A program made the translations under genes and the position numbers. From Bauldia sp. (lineage in GTDB: Bacteria > Pseudomonadota > Alphaproteobacteria > Rhizobiales > Kaistiaceae), in the NCBI GenBank assembly GCA_037200845.1, contig JBBCGQ010000001.1, positions 1,550,001 to 1,614,000 on the forward strand: a stretch of DNA of 64,000 nt, given 5' to 3'. Below are positions 1-8,871 of this stretch, one piece after another (position 1 is the first letter of the stretch; each line of letters opens with the position of its first letter). The notes under the pieces are model-generated. The model was not told the DNA's origin. It saw nothing but the letters and a program-made list of their open reading frames with translations, and did not search any database.

Positions 1-78
1 TTAATGTTCGCTTAAAAGACGGGCTTCGCATCCGCGCCGCCTCTGGGCCATCATGAGGCGTGCGAAGGAGAGGGGAAA

Positions 79-993
79 ATGGCTGAGAAATATCCGCGCG
101 ACATGATCGGATACGGGCGCAATCCGCCCGACGCCAAGTGGCCGGGCGAGGCGCGCGTCGCGGTGCAGTTCGTCGTCAACTACGAAGAGGGCGGCGAGAA
201 CAACATCCTCCACGGCGACGCCGCGTCGGAGGCGTTCCTGTCCGAGATTGTGGGCGCTCAAGCCTGGCCCGGCATGCGCCACGCCAACATGGAGTCGATC
301 TACGAGTACGGCTCGCGCGCCGGCTTCTGGCGGCTGTGGCGCATGTTCACCGAGCGCCAGGTGCCGGTGACGGTGTACGGCGTCGCCACCGCCATGGCGC
401 GCAACCCCGACGTCGTTGTTGCGATGAAGGAAGCCGACTGGGAGATCGCCAGCCACGGCCTGAAGTGGGTCGAGATGAAGGACAAGACCGAGGCCGAGGA
501 GCGCCGCGACATCGCCGAGGCGGTGCGCATCCACACCGAGATCACGGGCCAGCGGCCGCTCGGATTGTACCAGGGTCGCTCGTCCAACAACTCGATCCGG
601 CTGGCGGCGGAGGAGGGCGGCTTCGTCTATTCCTCCGACGCCTACGCCGACGATTTGCCCTACTGGATCGCCGGGCCGAACGGTCCGTTCCTGATCATCC
701 CCTACACGCTCGACGCCAACGACATGCGCTTCGCCACGCCGCAGGGGTTCAATTCAGGCGACCAGTTCTACGCCTATCTCAAGGACTCGTTCGACACGCT
801 CTACGCCGAAGGCGAGCGCGGCAGTCCGAAGATGATGTCGGTCGGCCTGCACTGCCGCCTGGTCGGAAGGCCGGGCAGGGCGGCGGCGCTCGCCCGCTTC
901 ATCGACTACGTCCAGTCGAAGGAAAAGGTCTGGCTGCCGCGGCGCATCGACATCGCCTGGCACTGGCACGCCCACCACAAGCCGAGGGCCTAG
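79..993 (+). CDS. puuE: PuuE-type allantoinase, polysaccharide-deacetylase fold
   Basis: This 304-residue protein matches the PuuE family, cofactor-light allantoinases built on the NodB/polysaccharide deacetylase barrel, which open the allantoin ring in purine degradation. Visible markers are the N-terminal RDMIGYG and VAVQFVVNYEEG segments (about residues 7-38), the EIASHGLKW motif at 122-130 that carries the family histidine, and GLYQGRSSNNSIRL near 165. The length is normal for the family. The ATG is preceded by a strong purine-rich site (gaaggagagggg). No other allantoin-pathway gene is in view. Its stop codon overlaps the stop of the converging downstream gene in one CTAG. The family call is firm; the substrate is inferred from the family. 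Confidence 0.85.
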   Translation: MAEKYPRDMIGYGRNPPDAKWPGEARVAVQFVVNYEEGGENNILHGDAASEAFLSEIVGAQAWPGMRHANMESIYEYGSRAGFWRLWRMFTERQVPVTVYGVATAMARNPDVVVAMKEADWEIASHGLKWVEMKDKTEAEERRDIAEAVRIHTEITGQRPLGLYQGRSSNNSIRLAAEEGGFVYSSDAYADDLPYWIAGPNGPFLIIPYTLDANDMRFATPQGFNSGDQFYAYLKDSFDTLYAEGERGSPKMMSVGLHCRLVGRPGRAAALARFIDYVQSKEKVWLPRRIDIAWHWHAHHKPRA

Positions 994-1898
994 GCGGCGG
1001 CGAACAGTCCGGCGATGGCGGGATCGGCCAGCAGCGCCGCGCGTCCCGCCTCGTCGAGCGGCAGCAGCGGCGGCCGCACGCTCCGCCACGCCGGATCGCG
1101 ATAGCGCTCCGCCAGCACGACCTTGACCGAAGAGATCAGCCCGCGCGCCTCGGCGGCGCGGCGGACGGCGTTGACGTCGTCCTGCCGGCGTCCGGCGTCC
1201 GGTGCCTGCCACTCGCGCACCAGCGTCGCGATCGCCCGCGCGTTGATGTTGGCGGTCGCCGAGATGCAGCCGACGGCGCCCGCCGCCATCGCGGCAACCG
1301 CGTGCGTCTCCGCGCCCGGGAAAACCGCGAAGCCGGGAAACGCCTCGATGATGCCCTTGATGCGCGGGAAGTCGCCGGAGGAATCTTTCATGCCGACGAC
1401 GACGCCCGGAAACGCCGCGATCAGTTTCGCGATCAGCTCGAGCGAGAAGCCGACCGCCGTCTGCTGCGGGATATGATAGAGCAGCACGCGCGGCACCTGC
1501 GCGCCGCATCCCTCGATCAGCTTGGCGATGAAGGCGAAGACGCCCGCGTCGGTGACGCCCTTGTAGTAGAACGGCGGCAGCAGCAGCACGCCGGCGCTGC
1601 CCAGTGCCGCGGCATGGCGCGTCAGCGCGATCGCATCGGCGAGCGACGCGGAGCCGGTGCCCGGCAACAACTGTGATGCCGCGATGCCGCTGGCGACGCA
1701 CGCGTCGATGACGCGCCGCCGCTCGTCGAGGCCGAGGGAATTCGCTTCGCTGGTGGTGCCGAGGATGGCGAGGCCCTTCGCGCCGTCGGCGATCATCGCG
1801 CGGCCGTGCGCGACGAGGCGCGTGGTATCTACCGCTCCGGTTTCGTTGAAGGGCGTGGCGGCAGGCGGCCAGAGGCCGGTGAGGGGCGAGAGCGACAT
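990..1898 (-). CDS. DapA/NanA-family class I aldolase or lyase
   Basis: This is a 302-residue member of the dihydrodipicolinate synthase / N-acetylneuraminate lyase family, TIM-barrel enzymes that use a Schiff-base lysine. GTTSE at 47-51 corresponds to the GTTGE-type phosphate or carboxylate loop, YHIPQQTA at 141-148 holds the catalytic tyrosine, and K171 in GMKDSSGDF is the expected Schiff-base residue. The gene lies 24 bases after the PilZ gene on the same strand and may share its transcript. It is unlikely to be the housekeeping DapA, because the surroundings lack lysine genes and the key loop differs from the canonical form. The exact substrate cannot be read from sequence. Confidence 0.8.
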   Translation of the reverse strand: MSLSPLTGLWPPAATPFNETGAVDTTRLVAHGRAMIADGAKGLAILGTTSEANSLGLDERRRVIDACVASGIAASQLLPGTGSASLADAIALTRHAAALGSAGVLLLPPFYYKGVTDAGVFAFIAKLIEGCGAQVPRVLLYHIPQQTAVGFSLELIAKLIAAFPGVVVGMKDSSGDFPRIKGIIEAFPGFAVFPGAETHAVAAMAAGAVGCISATANINARAIATLVREWQAPDAGRRQDDVNAVRRAAEARGLISSVKVVLAERYRDPAWRSVRPPLLPLDEAGRAALLADPAIAGLFAAA

Positions 1899-1922
1899 TG
1901 CCCCTGAATATCAGATTTTATT

Positions 1923-2222
1923 TCAGGCGGCCTGCGGCACGTCGTCGAAGGAGACGCCCATGGCGTTTTCGGTCCGCCACCGCACCGTGCAAGGATGGCG
2001 CGGTACAGGCGCGTCGTACTTCAGCTCGAAATGGCTGGGGATGCCGAGCCCGCCGACCTGCAGCAGGGCGCCGGTCTCGGAGATGTTGCGGATGACGCAA
2101 TCGAACACCGAGTAGCCGCCCTGAATGACGATGGTGGCCTTCTTCAGCGTACGCATGCGCCGGGCGACGCGCCGGTTGGCCGGGTCGTCGGCGGCAGTGG
2201 CTGGTGTAACCTGAACTTCCAT
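1923..2222 (-). CDS. Single-domain PilZ protein (c-di-GMP receptor family)
   Basis: This 99-residue protein consists almost entirely of one PilZ domain, the family that binds cyclic di-GMP. The arginine-rich entry NRRVARRMR (about 17-25) and the RNISETGALL segment (about 44-53, equivalent to D/NxSxxG) are both present, so ligand binding is plausible. The ATG follows a GAGGT site with seven-base spacing. A second PilZ protein at 51025-51420 shares RMRTLK and RNISETGA, so the two are related copies. No flagellar, cellulose or cyclase gene is adjacent, so the output of signalling is unknown. Confidence 0.8.
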   Translation of the reverse strand: MEVQVTPATAADDPANRRVARRMRTLKKATIVIQGGYSVFDCVIRNISETGALLQVGGLGIPSHFELKYDAPVPRHPCTVRWRTENAMGVSFDDVPQAA

Positions 2223-2664
2223 GGTCGTAACCTCAGGGGAAGGCGCCCCTTCGACCCATCAAACTGCGCTTCACTTCTTTCCGGCTGGTGAAGCCGATCC
2301 GCACAAATGTAGGAATTACGGACGCATATTACGGGTTGTTGCCGGTCACAAAATCGTGCTCGTTTCGTGGGCGCATGGCCAAGGCATTAAGCCGGCTCAT
2401 CTTTTCGCTGTGGATAATCTGCCGCAGGCGAAACGCCGCCGCCTTTCGAAAATCGCCCGAGGGCGCTGGCGAGCCGGCGCGTTTGGCCTTAACCTTGCGC
2501 TTCGGGCGTCGCCGGTCGCCGGACCGGTCGCCGAGGCAAGATGCGGCGCGAGGGGGATCCGGCTCGCCTGACATGGAACCGTTATGAACCGGTGCTAGCA
2601 GCGGCCGACGGCCGATTAGTGCGCCGGCAATATTTTCAAAATTGACCCAACAAGGGGAACAAGA
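2223..2664. other. Intergenic region between PilZ gene and ABC operon
   Basis: These 442 bases separate two divergently transcribed units and should hold both promoters. Open frames inside have arginine-rich, shadow-like translations and no good ribosome site, so I do not call them genes. The right end supplies the aaggggaacaag ribosome site of the binding-protein gene. I see no convincing repeat or RNA fold. Confidence 0.5.
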
Positions 2665-3759
2665 ATGATCAAGCAACTTCTGCTGTCCGTCTCGGTGCTG
2701 GCGATTGCCGCATCGACGACGATTGCCTACGCCGAGCCGTCGCAGGAACTGATCGACGCGGCGAAGAAGGAAGGCCAGCTCACCACGATCGCGCTGCCGC
2801 ACTACTGGTGCGGTTACGGCGACCTGCTCACCAAGTTTACCGCCAAGTACGGCATCACCATCAACGAGCTGAACCCGGAAGGCGGCTCGGCCGACGAAGT
2901 CGAGGCGGTCAAGGCCAACAAGGGCAACACCGGCCCGCAGGCGCCGGACGTCATCGACGTCGGCCTCGGCTTCGGTCCCTCCTCGAAGGCCGATGGCATC
3001 ATCCAGGCCTACAAGGTCTCGACCTGGGATTCGATCCCCGACGAGGCGAAGGACGCCGACGGCTTCTGGTACGGCGACTATTACGGCGTGCTGGCGTTCC
3101 TCGTGAACAACGACCTCGTTCCGAATGCGCCGACGTCGTGGGCCGACCTGCTCAAGGACGGCGCCCCGCAGTTCGCCCTCGGCGGCGATCCGCGCAAGGA
3201 CAACGTCGGCATCCTCGGCGTTTACGCGGCTGGCCTCGCGGCTGCCGGCGGTGACGCCACCAAGGCGGCCCAGGCCGGTCTCGACTACTTCAAGCAGTTG
3301 AACGCCAAGGGCAACTTCGTGCCGGTCAACGCCCGCGCCAAGGACATCGCGGCCGGCACCGCCGGCGTGATCGCCTCGTGGGACTACAACACGCTTGCCT
3401 GGAAGGATGGCTTCGCGGGCAACCCGAAGGCTCAGGTCATCGTGCCGTCGGATGCCGTCGTTGCCGGTGTGTACGTGCAGGCGATCAGCGCCTACGCGCC
3501 GCACCCGAACGCGGCCAAGCTGTGGATGGAGTACCTCTACTCCGACGAAGGCCAGATCGGTTACCTCGCCGGCTATTGCCACCCGATCCGCTTCAACGAT
3601 CTCGTGAAGCGCAACGCCGTCCCGGCCGACCTCCTGGCCAAGCTGCCGGACCCGGCGCTTTACGCCAAGGCTGTCTTCCCGACGCTCGACCAGCAGGCGG
3701 TCTTCAAGAAGGCCATCTCCGAAGGCTGGGACAGCACCGTGGGAGCGAATGTCAAGTAG
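2665..3759 (+). CDS. ABC transporter periplasmic substrate-binding protein
   Basis: This 364-residue exported protein is the binding component of the importer encoded downstream. It has a classic signal peptide (MIKQLLLSVSVLAIAAS..., cleavage probably after AYA near residue 24) and the two-lobe architecture of family 1/6 extracellular binding proteins, of the Fe3+/polyamine/phosphonate class. The APDVIDVGLGFG and YGVLAFLVNND segments are typical of that class. It is the first gene of a tight operon: its last 11 bases overlap the first permease start. The class is clear from the permease type. The ligand (iron, polyamine, aminophosphonate or another small solute) is not determined. Confidence 0.85.
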   Translation: MIKQLLLSVSVLAIAASTTIAYAEPSQELIDAAKKEGQLTTIALPHYWCGYGDLLTKFTAKYGITINELNPEGGSADEVEAVKANKGNTGPQAPDVIDVGLGFGPSSKADGIIQAYKVSTWDSIPDEAKDADGFWYGDYYGVLAFLVNNDLVPNAPTSWADLLKDGAPQFALGGDPRKDNVGILGVYAAGLAAAGGDATKAAQAGLDYFKQLNAKGNFVPVNARAKDIAAGTAGVIASWDYNTLAWKDGFAGNPKAQVIVPSDAVVAGVYVQAISAYAPHPNAAKLWMEYLYSDEGQIGYLAGYCHPIRFNDLVKRNAVPADLLAKLPDPALYAKAVFPTLDQQAVFKKAISEGWDSTVGANVK

Positions 3760-4693
3760 CAGCCCTATCGCTGCCGAAATGGCGCCGATGGCCGACCCGG
3801 TTTCCGGGTCGGCCACGGCGAGCTTCGGGCCGCCCCGCCGCTGGTGGCGGGAAATGTCGCTCGGTCAGATCCTCGGCATCGCGCCGTTCATCGTCTTTTC
3901 CGTTCTGTTTCTTATCGTCCCGACCATCAACCTGGTGGTCAGCGCCTTCTTCGACGAGACCGGCCACCTGACGATCCAGAATATCGTCGATCTCGGCCAG
4001 CCCCAGATCCTCAGGGCCTACTGGGTTTCCATCAAGGTGTCGGCGGCCTCCGCCGCGCTCGGCGCGGTCATCGGCCTGATCATCGTCCTCGCCGTCATCC
4101 GCGGCCGCCTGCCGGAATGGATCCGCGCCTCGCTCATGACCTTCTCGGGCGTCGCCTCGAACTTCGCCGGCATACCGCTGGCGTTCGCCTTCGTCGCCAG
4201 CCTCGGCCGGCTCGGCATGATAACGCTGCTGTTCAAGTTTCTCGGCGTCGACATCTATCGCAGCGGCTTCAACCTGCTGTCGTTCTGGGGCCTCACGGTC
4301 ACCTATCTCTATTTCCAGATTCCGCTGATGATCCTGATCATCGCGCCGGCCGTCGACGGCCTGAAGCGCGAATGGAGCGAAGCGGCCTCCACCCTTGGCG
4401 CCACGCCGTTCCAGTTCTGGCGGTATGTCGGCTTGCCGGTTCTGTGGCCCAATCTCCTGGGCACGCTGTCGTTGCTATTCGCCAATGCTTTCGGCGCCGT
4501 CGCCACCGCCTACGCGCTGACCGGCTCCTCGCTCAACATCGTGCCGATCCTTCTCTACGCGCAGATCAGCGGCGACGTGTTGCATAGCCCCGGCCTCGGC
4601 GCCGCGCTGGCCCTTGGCATGGTGGTCATCACCGGATCGGCCAACATCATCTACCTCGTCGTGCGCACGCGCGCGGAGAGGTGGCTGAAATGA
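3749..4693 (+). CDS. ABC transporter permease, subunit 1
   Basis: This 314-residue inner-membrane protein is one half of the importer channel. About six hydrophobic segments are visible, starting with ILGIAPFIVFSVLFLIVPTI near residue 40. The EAASTLGATPFQFWRYVGLP segment (about 210-230) is the EAA loop that docks on the ATPase. The first 35 residues are a polar cytoplasmic tail. The start overlaps the binding-protein stop by 11 bases and the stop overlaps the next gene as ATGA, so translation is probably coupled throughout. Confidence 0.88.
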   Translation: MSSSSPIAAEMAPMADPVSGSATASFGPPRRWWREMSLGQILGIAPFIVFSVLFLIVPTINLVVSAFFDETGHLTIQNIVDLGQPQILRAYWVSIKVSAASAALGAVIGLIIVLAVIRGRLPEWIRASLMTFSGVASNFAGIPLAFAFVASLGRLGMITLLFKFLGVDIYRSGFNLLSFWGLTVTYLYFQIPLMILIIAPAVDGLKREWSEAASTLGATPFQFWRYVGLPVLWPNLLGTLSLLFANAFGAVATAYALTGSSLNIVPILLYAQISGDVLHSPGLGAALALGMVVITGSANIIYLVVRTRAERWLK

Positions 4694-5478
4694 ACCGCGG
4701 CAAGCCCTGGGCGTGGCTGATCTTCGCGCTGACCGTGGTCTATTTCATGGTCCCGCTCATCGCGACCGTCGTCTTCTCGCTGCGCATTCGCCGGGACTAC
4801 CTGTCGCTCGATGCGTACTGGTCGGTCATCCAGGACCCCGACTTCCACGCGACCTTCATCTATTCGCTCATAGTCAGCCTGCTAACGATCGTCGTCGGCG
4901 CCGTCATCGTCGTGCCGGCAGCCTATCTCGTCCGCCTGCGCCTGCCGCAGCTTCGTCCCTTCGTCGAGTTCGTGACGCTGCTGCCGCTCATCATCCCGCC
5001 GCTGATCCTCGTGTTCGGCTACCTGCGCATGTACAACACGAGTTCGTGGCTGCCGCTGACCGGCAGCACGCTCGGCACCAACATCCTGCTGATCCTGGCC
5101 TACGCGGCGCTCGGCCTGCCTTACATGTACCGCGCGGTCGATACCGGCCTGCGCACCATCGACGTGCAGACGCTGACCGAAGCGGCGACCATTCTCGGCG
5201 CCAACCAGGTGACCATTATTGCCCGCGTCATCTTCCCGAATATCCTGGTCGCGGTCCTTTCCGGCGCCTTCCTCACCTTCGCCATCGTCATCGGCGAGTT
5301 CACCATCGCGAGCCTTTTGGCCCGCCCGGTGTTCGGCACATACCTTCAGCGCATCGGCATGGTGAAGTCTTACGAGCCCGCGGCGCTCGCCATCATCGCC
5401 TTCGTGATAACCTGGGGCGCGATGGGCATGATCCAGTTGCTCGCCCGTTTCGCGCCACGCACCGCGGCAAGGAGCTGA
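4690..5478 (+). CDS. ABC transporter permease, subunit 2
   Basis: This is the second channel subunit, about 262 residues with six predicted membrane segments. The EAATILGANQVTIIARVIFP segment is its EAA docking loop. I place the start at the ATG at 4690, which overlaps the preceding stop as ATGA and has a ggagagg ribosome site just upstream, rather than at the GTG nine bases earlier. The next gene begins six bases after the stop. Confidence 0.87.
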   Translation: MNRGKPWAWLIFALTVVYFMVPLIATVVFSLRIRRDYLSLDAYWSVIQDPDFHATFIYSLIVSLLTIVVGAVIVVPAAYLVRLRLPQLRPFVEFVTLLPLIIPPLILVFGYLRMYNTSSWLPLTGSTLGTNILLILAYAALGLPYMYRAVDTGLRTIDVQTLTEAATILGANQVTIIARVIFPNILVAVLSGAFLTFAIVIGEFTIASLLARPVFGTYLQRIGMVKSYEPAALAIIAFVITWGAMGMIQLLARFAPRTAARS

Positions 5479-5483
5479 TCGAA

Positions 5484-6557
5484 GTGGCCGAAGAGTTCCT
5501 CCGCATCGAGAATCTGGTGAAGACCTTCAACGGCAACACCGTCGTGAAGGGTGCCAATCTCACCTTCGGCAAGGGCGAACTGGTAACGCTGCTCGGGCCG
5601 TCCGGCTGCGGCAAGACGACGATCCTGCGCATGATCGCCGGCTTCGAGCAGCCGAGCTCCGGCTCGATCTTCGTCGAGGGCAACGACATCACCAGCCTGC
5701 CGCCCAACAAGCGCAAGATCGGCATGGTGTTCCAGGCCTACGCGCTGTTCCCCAACATGAACGTCGCCGGCAACATCGGCTTCGGCCTCAAGCTTGCCGG
5801 CATGCCGCGCGAGCAGGCGCGCGCCCGCGTCGACGAGATGCTCAAGCTGATCGGCCTGCCGGGCTACGGCAGCCGCTTCCCGTTCGAGCTGTCGGGCGGC
5901 CAGCAGCAGCGCGTCGCACTCGCCCGCGCCATTGCGCCGAGCCCGCGCATGCTGCTGCTCGACGAGCCGCTGTCGGCGCTCGACGCCAAGATCCGCGTGT
6001 CGCTGCGCGAAGAAATCCGCGCCATCCAGCGCGAGCTGGGCATCACCACGATCTTCGTGACGCACGACCAGGAAGAAGCCCTGTCGATGTCGGACCGCAT
6101 CGTGGTCATGAGCGCCGGTCACGTCGAGCAGGTCGGCGCCCCGTTCGAGGTCTACAACTTCCCGAAGACGCGCTTCGTCGCCTCCTTCGTCGGCACCCTC
6201 AACATCGTCAACGCCACGGTGGTCGATCCCTCCGCCGGCCGCGTCTCGATCGACGGCCAGGAGATCATCGCGGCACGCGGCGTGTCCAACACCACCAAAG
6301 GCGACACCAGGCCGCTGGCGCTCCGCCCCGAGGCGCTCGCCCTCAACCGGCCGAACGGGCAGGGCAACCACCTCCAGGGCACCATCGAGGAGGTCAACTT
6401 CCTCGGCGCCATCGTGCGCGTGCATGTCCGCTTCCGCGACAACGCGGTCTCCATCGACACCTTCAACAGCCCGAACACCCCCCCGCCGCGCCGCGGCGAC
6501 GCAGCAACAGTGAGTTTCGCGCCGGAAGACGTTCTCATGCTCGAAGGGGCGGGGTAG
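5484..6557 (+). CDS. ABC transporter ATP-binding protein, PotA-like
   Basis: This 357-residue ATPase powers the importer. It shows Walker A GPSGCGKT at about 38-45, the Q-loop in MVFQAYALFP near 81-90, signature LSGGQQQR near 137-144, Walker B LLLDEP near 157-162 and the H-loop THDQ near 193-196. A C-terminal TOBE-type domain (about 240-350, LALRPEALAL and GTIEEVNFLGA) is typical of PotA/FbpC transporters. I chose the GTG start at 5484, where homology begins. The reading frame extends further upstream but there it only shadows the permease gene. Confidence 0.87.
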   Translation: MAEEFLRIENLVKTFNGNTVVKGANLTFGKGELVTLLGPSGCGKTTILRMIAGFEQPSSGSIFVEGNDITSLPPNKRKIGMVFQAYALFPNMNVAGNIGFGLKLAGMPREQARARVDEMLKLIGLPGYGSRFPFELSGGQQQRVALARAIAPSPRMLLLDEPLSALDAKIRVSLREEIRAIQRELGITTIFVTHDQEEALSMSDRIVVMSAGHVEQVGAPFEVYNFPKTRFVASFVGTLNIVNATVVDPSAGRVSIDGQEIIAARGVSNTTKGDTRPLALRPEALALNRPNGQGNHLQGTIEEVNFLGAIVRVHVRFRDNAVSIDTFNSPNTPPPRRGDAATVSFAPEDVLMLEGAG

Positions 6558-6756
6558 TCTCCAGCCGGAACGGGCCACGGCGGCCTCGGACGGCGGAGGC
6601 ATGGGTGGCAGAGGCGATAAACGCGGCGGGTTTGCGGACCGAAGCTGCGCCAGGGGCGCACGCTGGCCGCACCTGTGACGCCCGGGCTTTGAACCGTCGC
6701 GGCGATACCCCGCATTTCTCTTCCGCCCTGGCGCCGACCGGCGCGGAGACAACCTG

Positions 6757-7812
6757 ATGACGATGGCCATCGGCACCACCTGGCATGGCCGGGCGCGCGG
6801 CCAGTTGCTCGTGGCGCAGAGCGCGGCGGCAAAGGCGGCGTCGCGGCCGGCCGCGACCCGGGCGACCCGCAACCTCATCCTCGCCTTCCGGCCGGGCTTC
6901 CAGGCGCCTGCCGATCTCGAGGCGATCGCCCGCCATGTCCGCGAGATGGACCCGACGATCGCGACCTATATCGTGCCGACGACGTCGCGCAACAGCGTGA
7001 CCCGCAAGATGGCCGCGACCCGGCCGACGCTGGTCGTCTCGAACGCCGTGATGCCGGCGTTCACGCCGCTCCGCGGCCACGTCTACCAGGGCATCGTCAT
7101 TCCCAAGATCGAGGAGGTGCGGCGCCTCGAGGCCGCCGGCCTGCCGGTGCCGCGCACCGCCCTCCTGACGCCGGACCTGAAACTCGATCCGGCCGATTGG
7201 GGCGAATTCGTCATCCTCAAGCCGACCGACCGGAAGACGTCCTCGCGGGGCGCCGGCATCGCGCTGATGCGCACCGCCCGCGTCGCCTACCGTGCGCCGG
7301 AGGAATATCCCGCCGGCCACCCCGGCCGCGTCGCGCCGATGCTGGTCCAGCAGTTCATCGACACCGGCGAGAACATCACGGTCTGCCGCGTCCTCACCTT
7401 CTTCGGCGAGCCGCTCTACGCCATGGTCGACCGCGCCGCCGATCGGCGGGCGCCGCTGACCGCGCCCGACGCCGAGATCGAGGCGACGGTCATCGCCAGT
7501 CAGGCGGCGGTGCGGCACGAGAGCTACTTCGTCCAGGAGGAGCGCATCCTTGCGCTCGCCCGCGCCGCCGCGGCCGTGGTGCCCGAGGCGCCGCTGAAGG
7601 GCATCGACATCGTCCGCGAAGCCGCCAGCGGCAAGCTCTACGTCCTTGAGCTGAACATGGGCGGCAACACTTGGCATTTCTCGTCCGGCCAGCAGGCCCG
7701 CGAGCGCGCGCTGAACGGCCGCGAGTTCGAGATGCGCCGCCACGCCCAGTTCGACGCTTTCCGCACCGCCGCCCGCGTGCTCGTCGCCAGGACGCGGGCC
7801 GAGGCCGTCTAG
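6757..7812 (+). CDS. ATP-grasp-like protein, copy A of a tandem pair
   Basis: This 351-residue protein has ATP-grasp features. FVILKPTD (151-158) offers the nucleotide-binding lysine K155, SSRGAGI (162-168) is a glycine-rich loop, MLVQQFIDTG (195-204) and RVLTFFGEPLYA (211-222) form the central sheet, and IDIVRE (283-288) with ELNMGGNTWHF (298-308) resembles the metal-binding acidic-to-ExN end of the fold. The N-terminal 120 residues would be a pre-ATP-grasp domain. ATP-grasp enzymes usually join a carboxylate to an amine or thiol; the substrate here is unknown. The following gene is an equal-length paralogue that starts directly after this stop. Recognition is by motif, so a diverged non-enzymatic role is possible. 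Confidence 0.72.
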   Translation: MTMAIGTTWHGRARGQLLVAQSAAAKAASRPAATRATRNLILAFRPGFQAPADLEAIARHVREMDPTIATYIVPTTSRNSVTRKMAATRPTLVVSNAVMPAFTPLRGHVYQGIVIPKIEEVRRLEAAGLPVPRTALLTPDLKLDPADWGEFVILKPTDRKTSSRGAGIALMRTARVAYRAPEEYPAGHPGRVAPMLVQQFIDTGENITVCRVLTFFGEPLYAMVDRAADRRAPLTAPDAEIEATVIASQAAVRHESYFVQEERILALARAAAAVVPEAPLKGIDIVREAASGKLYVLELNMGGNTWHFSSGQQARERALNGREFEMRRHAQFDAFRTAARVLVARTRAEAV

Positions 7813-8868
7813 ATGACCGCCGCCGGCCTGAATATCCGTGGCGTGCCGACCGACGCGCGCTTCATCGCGAGCGTCAGCGGGCGCGCGGCCGTCCCGGCGC
7901 GCGCCTCCGCGTTCGCCCGCCACCTGGTGCTCGCCTATCGCCCTGGCTGGCAGTCGATCGAGGACCTCAACACGATCGCCGCGCATGTCCGCGAGTTCGA
8001 TCCGACCATCCGCACGTTCATCATGCCGACCACCCACCGCAACACGGTGAGCCGCAAGGAGGCCGCGACGCGCCCGACGCTGGTCGTCTCGAACGGGCGG
8101 ATGCTGGCGTTCACGCCGCTGCGCGGCAAGGTCTACCAGGGCTGGCCTATCCCCAAGGTCGAGGAAGTACGGCGGCTCGAGCTCGCCGGCCTGCCGGTGC
8201 CGCGCACCGAGATCCTGACGCCGGAGCTGAAGCTCGACCCGGCCGCGTGGGGCGAGTTCGTCATCATCAAGCCGACCGACATCGGCACGTCGTCGAAGGG
8301 CGCCGGCATCCAGTTGATGCGCACCGAGCGCGTCCGCTACATCGCGCCACGGGACTATCCCGCGGGCCACCCCGGCCGTCTCGGACCGATGCTGGTGCAG
8401 CAATACATCAACGACGACGGCCACGTCGGCGTCTACCGCGTGCTAACCCTGTTCGGCGAGCCGCTCTACGCCGTCCGCAATCGCAGCCGGCAACCTGTCG
8501 TCGATCTGACGCTGCCCGACGACGCCATCGAGAACCTGCCGGTGGCGCACCAGTTGCTGACCACCGAGACGCGCGAGCGCGAGATCGTCGATGCTCCGGA
8601 GGAGGTCGCGCTGGCGCGGGCGGCGCATGCCGCCACGCCCGAGATACCGCTGACCGGTGTCGATATCGTCCGCGACGGCAAGACCGGGCGGCTCTACATC
8701 ATCGAGCTGAACGCCGGCGGCAACACCTGGCACTTCTCGTCGTCGTTCGAGGCGAGAAACCGCGACGCCAACGGCGCCGAGTTCGAGCACAAGCGCCTGA
8801 CGCAGTTCGACGCGCTCCGCACCGCGGCGCGCGTCTACGTGCGCAAGACCAACGCCGACGCGATCTAG
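7813..8868 (+). CDS. ATP-grasp-like protein, copy B of a tandem pair
   Basis: This is the second member of the pair, also exactly 351 residues. Its ATG abuts the TAG of copy A with no gap, so the two are co-translated. The same motifs appear at nearly the same positions: FVIIKPTD (149-156), SSKGAGI (160-166), MLVQQYI (193-199), VDIVRD (283-288) and ELNAGGNTWHF (298-308). Shared blocks such as AATRPTLVVSN and AGLPVPRT show that the genes arose by duplication. The first 30 residues differ most. Candidate metal and ATP residues are kept in both copies, which suggests that neither is degenerate. The two could form a heteromer or act on related substrates. Confidence 0.72.
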   Translation: MTAAGLNIRGVPTDARFIASVSGRAAVPARASAFARHLVLAYRPGWQSIEDLNTIAAHVREFDPTIRTFIMPTTHRNTVSRKEAATRPTLVVSNGRMLAFTPLRGKVYQGWPIPKVEEVRRLELAGLPVPRTEILTPELKLDPAAWGEFVIIKPTDIGTSSKGAGIQLMRTERVRYIAPRDYPAGHPGRLGPMLVQQYINDDGHVGVYRVLTLFGEPLYAVRNRSRQPVVDLTLPDDAIENLPVAHQLLTTETREREIVDAPEEVALARAAHAATPEIPLTGVDIVRDGKTGRLYIIELNAGGNTWHFSSSFEARNRDANGAEFEHKRLTQFDALRTAARVYVRKTNADAI

Positions 8869-8871
8869 CCC

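Noticed and set aside
1903-1926. Small inverted repeat cctgaa...ttcagg between the PilZ and DapA-like genes
   Set aside because: Six-base arms over a 12-base loop are weak, and the position between coupled genes gives no clear role.
2288-2587. Plus-strand frame upstream of the ABC operon
   Set aside because: Composition is arginine-rich, there is no proper ribosome site, and nothing in it resembles a known family.
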